Source of the DNA: Pseudomonas sp. JUb42
GTDB taxonomy: Bacteria; Pseudomonadota; Gammaproteobacteria; Pseudomonadales; Pseudomonadaceae
Direction: 5' to 3'
NCBI RefSeq assembly: GCF_024807945.1
Contig: NZ_JANUFD010000007.1
Coordinates: 310,001 to 374,000, forward strand
Length of the DNA stretch: 64,000 nt
Shown here: in pieces, positions 46,919 through 53,490 of the stretch
Numbering within the stretch: the first letter of the stretch is position 1
How the letters are laid out: the number at the start of each line of letters is the position of its first letter
Translations under genes and position numbers: made by a program
Notes under the pieces: model-generated
What the model was told of the DNA's origin: nothing
Databases searched by the model: none
Seen by the model: the letters and a program-made list of their open reading frames with translations, nothing else

Positions 46919-48032
46919 ACGCCGAGTCCTGCAGTTCTGCCACGGCTATGACGGGCCGTTTCTCGACTGCGCCCGGCAGTACGCCAGCCTGTTCGCGGGC
47001 AAGGGCTACCGGGTTACCACGGTCTTTTTGACCGGTGCAGCCGATTCCGAAGTGGCGACGTCCTGCGCTTCGGATGAAGTACTGTTCATGGAATACAGCT
47101 CCCAGGCCATCCGTGGCCTGAAGCTGGGGGCGATCCGAGATCTGCGGCGGATCGTCGCTTCACGCAATTTCAGTTTCTGCATCGCCCATCGCTTCAAGCC
47201 GGTGTACATCGCCTTGCTGGCGACGAGTCTGCCGGTGATCGGCGTGCATCATGCCTTTGGCGATTATCAGCGTCGTTCGCGCAAGTTGTTTGCCCACCTG
47301 TTTCGTCAGCGCCTGAGCCTGCTCGGCGTGTCCGATGCGGTGCGCGACGACATGCGCAAAAGCCTGCCGAAGTGGCCGCAAGAGCGCATCGAGACGCTGT
47401 ACAACCGCATCGATATCCAACCGTTGCAAGCCAGCCAGCTATCCGCCGCGCAGGCCCGTGAAGAAATGGGCCTGGCACCGTCGGCCTGGGTGGTCGGCAA
47501 TGTCGGGCGGCTGCACCCGGACAAGGATCAAGCCACGCTGCTGCGCGGATTTGCCAAGGCGTTGCCGGATTTGCCCGCCAACAGTCAGTTGGTGATTCTC
47601 GGCAAGGGCCGTCTCGAAGAGCGCCTCAAGCAGCAGGCGCTCGAACTAGGTATTGGCGCTCAGGTGCTGTTTCCCGGGCAGATCGCCGACGCTCGCCGCC
47701 TGTTCAAGGCATTTGACGTGTTTGCCCTAAGCTCCGATCACGAACCCTTCGGCATGGTCCTGCTGGAAGCCATGGCCGCTGGCGTGCCGCTGATTGCGAC
47801 GTCTTGTGGTGGCGCCAGGGAAGTGGTCGAGGGTGTTGGCGTGCTGTTCCCGTTGGGCGATGCCGATCGTCTGGCCCAGGGCCTGGTGCATCTGTCGCGC
47901 CTCGATGACGCGCAGCGTGAGGCTTGTGCCGAATTGATGGATCTACGGCTGCTCGAGCGCTTCAGTGATCAGGCGGTGCGCGATGTGTTCTGGCACTTGC
48001 CGCAAGTCAGCCGCCTGCTCGTGGGGTCTTGA
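46902..48032 (+). CDS. wapH: LPS core GT4 glycosyltransferase (WapH-like)
   Basis: A retaining GT4 glycosyltransferase; the WapH group adds a glucose to the outer core in P. aeruginosa. The nucleotide-sugar motif is SSDHEPFGMVLLEAMAAGVP with the E-x7-E glutamates, and GRLHPDKDQATLLRGF is the GT4 fold region. Length is 376 aa. Its start lies inside the end of the carbamoyltransferase gene, and its stop is shared with the next start (TGATG), so translation is coupled. Exact sugar and linkage are inferred from position. Confidence 0.9.
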   Translation: MTRSAERRVLQFCHGYDGPFLDCARQYASLFAGKGYRVTTVFLTGAADSEVATSCASDEVLFMEYSSQAIRGLKLGAIRDLRRIVASRNFSFCIAHRFKPVYIALLATSLPVIGVHHAFGDYQRRSRKLFAHLFRQRLSLLGVSDAVRDDMRKSLPKWPQERIETLYNRIDIQPLQASQLSAAQAREEMGLAPSAWVVGNVGRLHPDKDQATLLRGFAKALPDLPANSQLVILGKGRLEERLKQQALELGIGAQVLFPGQIADARRLFKAFDVFALSSDHEPFGMVLLEAMAAGVPLIATSCGGAREVVEGVGVLFPLGDADRLAQGLVHLSRLDDAQREACAELMDLRLLERFSDQAVRDVFWHLPQVSRLLVGS

Positions 48033-48928
48033 TGCTCAACCGACTCCAAGGCTGGCGCGAGCGTGGCTGGGACCTGATTGACGCGACGACCTACGCTCAG
48101 GCGTGGCAGCGTTTTGGCGGTAGCGTGGCGACCCATCCGCTGGTAGTGGAACGTCTGGCCGAACTGGCCGGGATTCCCGTGCGTTATCTGGGCTGGCAGC
48201 ACAACGGCGAGCTGCAGGCTGCGATTCCTGCCTGGGGTCGTTATCTGGCCCTGTCCAAGGACGTGCTCAAGCGCCACGGCAAGAAGGGCCTGTTCGATCT
48301 GGGCAACGCGGAGGTGATCCTGCCGGTGGCTGAGAATGCCCAGGTGCCGGTGCGTCACGCCGCGCGTTATCTGTCCGAACTCAATCAGGGGCGTGTCAGC
48401 ACCCTCAAGCCCCAGACTGAATCCCTGGCCATGGCGCGGGCGCCGGAAGACCTGTCGAAGAAGTTTCGTTATAACCAGCGCCGCGAACTGCGCCTGCTGG
48501 AAGAGGCGGGTGGCGTGGTGCGGCCGGTCAGCGACTTCAGCGGTGCCGAGCTTGCCGCCATCTATTGCGACCTGTTCCAGCGCCGCTGGGGGTTCCCGGC
48601 GACGGGTGCCGAGCGTATGGCCGAGGTGGTCGAGCTGCTGCGCGAGCTGCTGATCGGCTCGGTGCTGTTTCTCAATGACGCGCCGATTGCCGTGCAATTG
48701 GTCTATCGCGTCGAAGCGCCGAAGTGGATCAGCGTCGAGTACGTCAACGGTGGCGTCGACCCCGAGACCCGCGACTTCAGCCCCGGTAGTGTCTTGAGCT
48801 TCCTCAATACGCAAAGCGCCTGGGAGCACGCTCGAACCCTGGACAAACCCCTGCGTTTCTCCTTCGGCCGCGCCGACCGCGAATACAAAGACCGTTGGTG
48901 CAACCCCGTGCCGGTATTTCAGTTATGA
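48032..48928 (+). CDS. Mig-14 family GNAT-like protein
   Basis: A 298-residue cytoplasmic protein of the Mig-14 (antimicrobial peptide resistance) family, with a GNAT acetyltransferase-like fold in the second half (SKKFRYNQRRELRLLEEAGG and PIAVQLVYRVEAPKWISVEY, the latter being the central sheet). The start ATG overlaps the wapH stop and its end overlaps the next gene by four bases (ATGA). In P. aeruginosa the gene at this position (PA5003) is also mig-14-like. It probably modifies an LPS precursor, but the substrate is not known. Confidence 0.88.
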   Translation: MLNRLQGWRERGWDLIDATTYAQAWQRFGGSVATHPLVVERLAELAGIPVRYLGWQHNGELQAAIPAWGRYLALSKDVLKRHGKKGLFDLGNAEVILPVAENAQVPVRHAARYLSELNQGRVSTLKPQTESLAMARAPEDLSKKFRYNQRRELRLLEEAGGVVRPVSDFSGAELAAIYCDLFQRRWGFPATGAERMAEVVELLRELLIGSVLFLNDAPIAVQLVYRVEAPKWISVEYVNGGVDPETRDFSPGSVLSFLNTQSAWEHARTLDKPLRFSFGRADREYKDRWCNPVPVFQL

Positions 48929-50334
48929 GCCGCAAGCAGCAGTTGCTCAAGCGCCACCGCCGTAACAAGCGCGTGGCCCTGCTGGTTGCGCTGTTGCTGC
49001 TGATTGCTGCAGGCGTATTGCTGGCGTGGTGGCTGATCCCGCTGCTCGCGGTGTTCGGCTGGGTTGCCCATGAAGCCTGGTTTGCCGATCACCTGTTCTA
49101 CTCGCCGGGCGATGATTACCAGTACAACCTCCCTGCGGATAACGAGGTGGCAGGTGTCACCCTTGAAGGCGGCCGGTTGCAGGTCGTTGCGCCCCTTTCT
49201 TTGCGGGGCGACGAAACTCTGGTGCTGGGTTTGACCGTGAAAAGCTCATGGCTGGGGCGTTTCTTCGATCCTGTGATCGAACTGAGCGGCAGCGGTGTTG
49301 ATGATCGGCAGGCGTTCGAGCGAGGGGTCAGCGGGCTGCGCTACCTCAATCTCACCGGCATGGCCGAGGCGCTGAACTCAGGCAGCCTGCGAGTGCGCGG
49401 ACGTCATTGCCGGGTGCAGGGGCCGCTAAGCCTGTGGGCCTTTCGCCATGCCGATGCGCGGCAGCAGCGGGTCATGGTCATTGCCCCCCATGCCGACGAT
49501 GCCGAGCTGGCTGCGTTTGGTCTCTACAGTCAGGCTGCCGATACCTGGATCGTGACCCTGACTGCCGGCGAGATAGAAGCTGAGCATTATCAGCAGATGG
49601 GCGTGCCGCGCCCCGAAGCGGCGCGCTTGAAGGGGCGTTTGCGCGCTTGGGACAGCATTGCCGTGCCACGTTGGGGCGGAGTGCCCGAGACACAGTGCGT
49701 GCAGCTGGGTTATTTCTGCCTGCAACTACCCGCCATGCAGGCTGAACCGGATCAGGCCATCGCTTCGCGAGAGGCGGACTTGAGCGATACCCGCCTGTTC
49801 CGTCAGTTCAATTCCATGACCTTGCCGGGCGATGCCGATGGCGCGCCGACCTGGAATAACCTGCTGGCCGATTTGCGGGCACTGCTTTTGCAAGCACGCC
49901 CGCAGGTTTTGGTCATGCCCCACGCGACTATCGATCCACACCCGGACCATATTTGCGCCCAGGCCGCAGTAATGCAGGCGCTGGAGGGACTGGAGTGGCA
50001 ACCGCAAACGGTGCTTGGGTACGCCAATCACTTGCATGACAACGATCGCTGGCCCATGGGAGATGCCTACAGCGGCATCGCCTTGCCGCCGGTGTTCGAT
50101 CCTGGATTGCCGTTGGTCCCCTATAGCCTGACCCTCACTGTCGAGCAACAGCGAGACAAGGCTATGGCCCTAGGCATGATGCACGACCTGCAACCGCCAA
50201 TGCCGCTCAAGCGTAAGCTGCGGCGCGGCATGCAACACCTGTTGGCCGGGCGGCGCTGGCCGGCCGAAGGCGAGAACGAATTCTTCAGAAAGGCCGTACG
50301 CCGGCACGAGTTGTTCTGGCGCAGAGATATTTGA
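48925..50334 (+). CDS. dnpA: PIG-L family deacetylase DnpA
   Basis: A de-N-acetylase-type protein linked to antibiotic persistence in P. aeruginosa (PA5002, dnpA). It has a basic N-terminus and one or two membrane segments (VALLVALLLLIAAGVLLAWW). The zinc motif PHADDAE starts at residue 188, with a later His in DPHPDH. Length is 469 aa. It overlaps the mig-14 gene by ATGA. The deacetylase domain suggests removal of an acetyl group from a hexosamine of the core. Confidence 0.9.
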   Translation: MSRKQQLLKRHRRNKRVALLVALLLLIAAGVLLAWWLIPLLAVFGWVAHEAWFADHLFYSPGDDYQYNLPADNEVAGVTLEGGRLQVVAPLSLRGDETLVLGLTVKSSWLGRFFDPVIELSGSGVDDRQAFERGVSGLRYLNLTGMAEALNSGSLRVRGRHCRVQGPLSLWAFRHADARQQRVMVIAPHADDAELAAFGLYSQAADTWIVTLTAGEIEAEHYQQMGVPRPEAARLKGRLRAWDSIAVPRWGGVPETQCVQLGYFCLQLPAMQAEPDQAIASREADLSDTRLFRQFNSMTLPGDADGAPTWNNLLADLRALLLQARPQVLVMPHATIDPHPDHICAQAAVMQALEGLEWQPQTVLGYANHLHDNDRWPMGDAYSGIALPPVFDPGLPLVPYSLTLTVEQQRDKAMALGMMHDLQPPMPLKRKLRRGMQHLLAGRRWPAEGENEFFRKAVRRHELFWRRDI

Positions 50335-50366
50335 ATCAGCGGTCTGTGGAGGCCGCGAGGAAAACA

Positions 50367-51323
50367 ATGAAAGTTCTATTGCTGGTCCAGAAAGAGCAGC
50401 GGGCCATTCTGGATCGCCTGTACGAAGGTATCGCCGCCCATTGCGAATGCGACCTGCGCTGGCTGACATCGGCTGAGCAACGCAATCTGCGCGCCTATTT
50501 CCGTCGTGAAGTGGATGTTACGAAGTACGATCGCATCGTGTTTTTCCTGCGCTTCAAGCAGGAAATCCGTCAGGCTGGCTTCATTCGTACCCTTCCCAAT
50601 CTGGTCATCCTCGAGCACGACGCTTACCAGAACTACATTCCCTGCAAGTACACTGGCAAGTTCAGCGAGCATTACCGCAAGTTGCCGTGGGCGCGTGTGC
50701 TGAGTTCCGGTTTTGTGGTCAGCGAGCGGCTGCGTGAAGAGGGCTTCGACGCGGTATTCGTGCCCAAGGGCTACGACCAGACTCTGTTGCAGGATCAGGG
50801 CATTGAGCGGGATATCGAACTGGCGTTCGTCGGCAGCACCAACAGCGTGGCCTATAGTGGCCGCAAGGCCTTGCTTGATGAGCTGGGCCAGGTCGAGCCG
50901 CTGGTGGTGACCCGCACCAAATCCGGCGAAGAGTATTGCCAGACCCTGAATCGCATTCGCTTTTTCGTCAGTGCCGATGTCGGCATGGGCGAGTACATGA
51001 TCAAGAATTTTGAAGCCATGGCCTGTGGTTGCGTGTTGTTGGCCTACGATCAAGGGGACGCGGAAAATCGCGCACTCGGTCTTCAGGATATGGAGAACGT
51101 GGTGTTCTACAGAAATATCCCACAACTCCAGTCGAAATTAGCGACGTTACGCGTCGACCCGGAATTGGCGGCCCGTATTGCTGTCAATGGCCGTAATCTG
51201 GCAATGTCGCAGTTCAGTTTTGCAACCATTGGTCAGCGCATTGTCAAAGAGCTTGAGCCCGCGCTACGGAAGGCGGCTGCAATAAGTTGGATAGAGCGTT
51301 TGCGAGCAGTACTGGGAATCTGA
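50367..51323 (+). CDS. ssg: LPS core glycosyltransferase Ssg
   Basis: A 318-residue glycosyltransferase-like protein (PA5001, ssg: cell surface-sugar biosynthetic glycosyltransferase), needed for full outer core and phage/LPS phenotypes in pseudomonads. The N-terminal MKVLLLVQKEQRAILDRLYE and the C-terminal ADVGMGEYMIKNFEAMACGC, which has the GT4/GT1-like E in the donor-site region, are typical. The start is ATG 50367 with GAGGAAAA upstream; the ORF could begin at 50331, but no ribosome site is there. It is followed by a 258 bp gap before wapR in which I see no gene. Confidence 0.9.
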   Translation: MKVLLLVQKEQRAILDRLYEGIAAHCECDLRWLTSAEQRNLRAYFRREVDVTKYDRIVFFLRFKQEIRQAGFIRTLPNLVILEHDAYQNYIPCKYTGKFSEHYRKLPWARVLSSGFVVSERLREEGFDAVFVPKGYDQTLLQDQGIERDIELAFVGSTNSVAYSGRKALLDELGQVEPLVVTRTKSGEEYCQTLNRIRFFVSADVGMGEYMIKNFEAMACGCVLLAYDQGDAENRALGLQDMENVVFYRNIPQLQSKLATLRVDPELAARIAVNGRNLAMSQFSFATIGQRIVKELEPALRKAAAISWIERLRAVLGI

Positions 51324-51581
51324 CGCTGCTCTCGTGAGTCTACGAGCGCTCAGGGGCTGAAAGATTTGACTATTCAGGGCGGCGCCGGAAGCGGCGAAGC
51401 GATTTACCTACTGTTTCGGGCTTCACAGGTGTGTTCCGGCGTGGCGAGCGACAAGGGTCGCTCAGCCCCGGAACCATTGAAGACCGGGCCCACGCGGCTG
51501 TCTGGAGTGTGCATTGGCTTTACCAACGATTGATTGCGCCTGCGCGGACGCGGTGATTCCGACATCGGGGTTCGATACCCG

Positions 51582-52682
51582 ATGACCATCATTAATATTA
51601 TGTGGTCCAGTGGTTCGCCGTTTTCATCGGTGCACAAGGTCCATCAGCAAATCGTCTCGCAACTGGATCCGGCCATCGAGATCAAGACCTGGTTTCTCCA
51701 GGGTGAGGTCAATGGTTGCACCGAGCCGGTGAAGGACGTGCACGAGTGGCGCTTTTCCTCGCGCCTGCTCAAGGAACGGCATGTCTGGCGCCTGCTCAAG
51801 CCCTGGATGCAGGCCCGCCTGCGCAAGGCGATGATCCAGAGCGGGGCCAAGGTGGTGTTGCTCGACGGTCTTGGCGTTGCCCGGGTGATGTTGCCCATTC
51901 TCAGGCAGATGCCGGATATCCGTGCCGTGGTGGTCTTCCATGGCGCCACTCGTCTGCGTGAAGAGCATCTGGCGCTGTTCCGCACCTTTCCCGCCGAACG
52001 TCTGACCCTGGCGGCCGTCTCCCAGACCCTTGCCCTGGCTTTGCAGGAAAAGCTGCATCTGCCGGTGCAGGGGCTGCGCAGTGCTCTGCATCCCGAGACC
52101 TTCCGCGCACGGTTGCTGGAGCGCAAGCAGGCGCGTCGGGTATTCGACCTGCCGCAAAACGGTGGACGGGTGCTGGGTGCGGTGGGGCGTCTGGTCGCGG
52201 ACAAGGGCTTTGACTATCTGCTCGACGCCTTCGCCCGCTCCCTGGCAAAGCATCCCGACATCAGCCTGGTAATCATCGGCGAAGGCCCTGATCGTAGCGC
52301 GCTCGAGCGCAAGATCAAGCATCTGGGCCTGGGCGGGAAAGTCTTCCTGCCGGGGCACAAGCCGGGTCTGGCCAAGCTGTACCTGGGCTTTGATTGGGTG
52401 GTGATTCCCTCGCGGGAAGAGGGCCTGGGGCTGGTGCTTCAGGAAGCGGTCATTGCCGGAGTGCCGGTGCTGGTCAGTGACCTGCCGGTATTTCGCGAAC
52501 AGTTGGGCGGTGCCGGTCATTACGTACCGGTCGGCAACGTCGAGGCCTGGATCGCGGCGCTGGATGAGGTTGCCGGGGAGGATGGCGCTACCGTTGCCAG
52601 CTCCCAACACCAGGCTCTGGCGCCGGAACAGGCATGGCAGCGCTTTTGTGAAGATTCACGTACCTTGCTGTCCATCCACTAG
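51582..52682 (+). CDS. wapR: LPS outer core rhamnosyltransferase-type GT4 enzyme (WapR-like)
   Basis: A GT4 glycosyltransferase of 366 aa; WapR in P. aeruginosa (PA5000) adds the rhamnose that accepts O-antigen. AVGRLVADKGFDYLLDAF and PSREEGLGLVLQEAVIAGVP are the GT4 donor motifs. The start is ATG 51582 (MTIINIMWSSGSPF), with only a poor ribosome site (GGGG far upstream). It is convergent with the small kinase gene, whose stop is 9 bp away. The symbol follows position and family. Confidence 0.85.
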   Translation: MTIINIMWSSGSPFSSVHKVHQQIVSQLDPAIEIKTWFLQGEVNGCTEPVKDVHEWRFSSRLLKERHVWRLLKPWMQARLRKAMIQSGAKVVLLDGLGVARVMLPILRQMPDIRAVVVFHGATRLREEHLALFRTFPAERLTLAAVSQTLALALQEKLHLPVQGLRSALHPETFRARLLERKQARRVFDLPQNGGRVLGAVGRLVADKGFDYLLDAFARSLAKHPDISLVIIGEGPDRSALERKIKHLGLGGKVFLPGHKPGLAKLYLGFDWVVIPSREEGLGLVLQEAVIAGVPVLVSDLPVFREQLGGAGHYVPVGNVEAWIAALDEVAGEDGATVASSQHQALAPEQAWQRFCEDSRTLLSIH

Positions 52683-52691
52683 CGTTGCGTG

Positions 52692-53294
52692 TCAGTTCAG
52701 CACGCCCTGCTCGAGTGTCTGCAACGGAAAGGCCTCGGTCAGATTCTCGCGGGCGATGTAGCGAGCGAAATGCTGCAGGTTGCGTTTCTTCAGGCTGCTC
52801 GACAGCGGCCCCCGAAAGAAGCGCATGTCGGCGACGTCGATCAGGCCCAGGGTGTTCTCCGGGGTGACGACGATGTTGCCCAGGTGCAGCGAGCGGAAAT
52901 AAATCCCCGATTGATGCAGGCTGCGGATCAATTCGATCAGCGCGGGCATCGATTGCTGCCAGCTGAAACCCTCATGCCGGGTGATCTGGCGCAGGGTCTC
53001 GCCGGGCAGCGGGCGGTACAGCACGGCGGTCATGCCCGGCTGATCGAGGGTATAGAAGTGGGTAACCTTGAGGGTCGGCACGCCGAGTTTTTCCAGTTTC
53101 ACGGCGTTATCAATGAAGCGCCGGGAGTATGGACGCAGCAGTGCGGAAGAGAACCAACGCTTGCGACGGAACAGTTTAAGGATTTTGCCATCCTGCAACA
53201 TGTACACTTTCGCGCCAAAGCTGTCGGCCTCCAGAACTTTGGCACCGACAATCATTTGATTTAAAGCGGCTTTAGAGAGCCGAAAGCATTGCAT
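52692..53294 (-). CDS. Small kinase-like protein of the LPS cluster (PA4998-like)
   Basis: A 200-residue protein with a kinase fold. The N-lobe has FGAKVYMLQDGKILKLFRRKR, with a catalytic lysine candidate in KILKLF. The loop IYFRSLHLGNIVV keeps Asn140 but has Ser135 in place of the catalytic Asp, and LIDVADM keeps the metal Asp. The start is set at ATG 53294 with AAGG upstream; ATG 53336 is possible. It is on the opposite strand between wapR and waaL, as I recall for PA4998. Its role in core phosphorylation is inferred only from location. Confidence 0.8.
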   Translation of the reverse strand: MQCFRLSKAALNQMIVGAKVLEADSFGAKVYMLQDGKILKLFRRKRWFSSALLRPYSRRFIDNAVKLEKLGVPTLKVTHFYTLDQPGMTAVLYRPLPGETLRQITRHEGFSWQQSMPALIELIRSLHQSGIYFRSLHLGNIVVTPENTLGLIDVADMRFFRGPLSSSLKKRNLQHFARYIARENLTEAFPLQTLEQGVLN

Positions 53295-53362
53295 CAGTAG
53301 AAGCCTTGTAAGGAACGCGAGCGGTTTGGCCGGCAATGATGCCGAAAAGTGACGGGTTGCAC

Positions 53363-53454
53363 CACTATAGGACCGGTTTCTGTGGGACCGGCTTCAACCG
53401 GGAAGGCCTATCCCCGGCTAAAGCCGGTCCCACAGGGGCGGCTTTAGCCGCGAG
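53363..53454. repeat. REP cluster, family 2, three units
   Basis: A partial head ATAGGACCGGTTTC, then GTGGGACCGGCTTCAACCGG, its inverted partner (CCGGCTAAAGCCGGTCCCAC), then GGGGCGGCTTTAGCCGCG. It lies between the divergent kinase-like gene and waaL, ending 36 bp before the waaL start. Confidence 0.8.
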
Positions 53455-53490
53455 TTTGCGTTGCGAATATCGTTTTTCAGAGGAGTCAGG

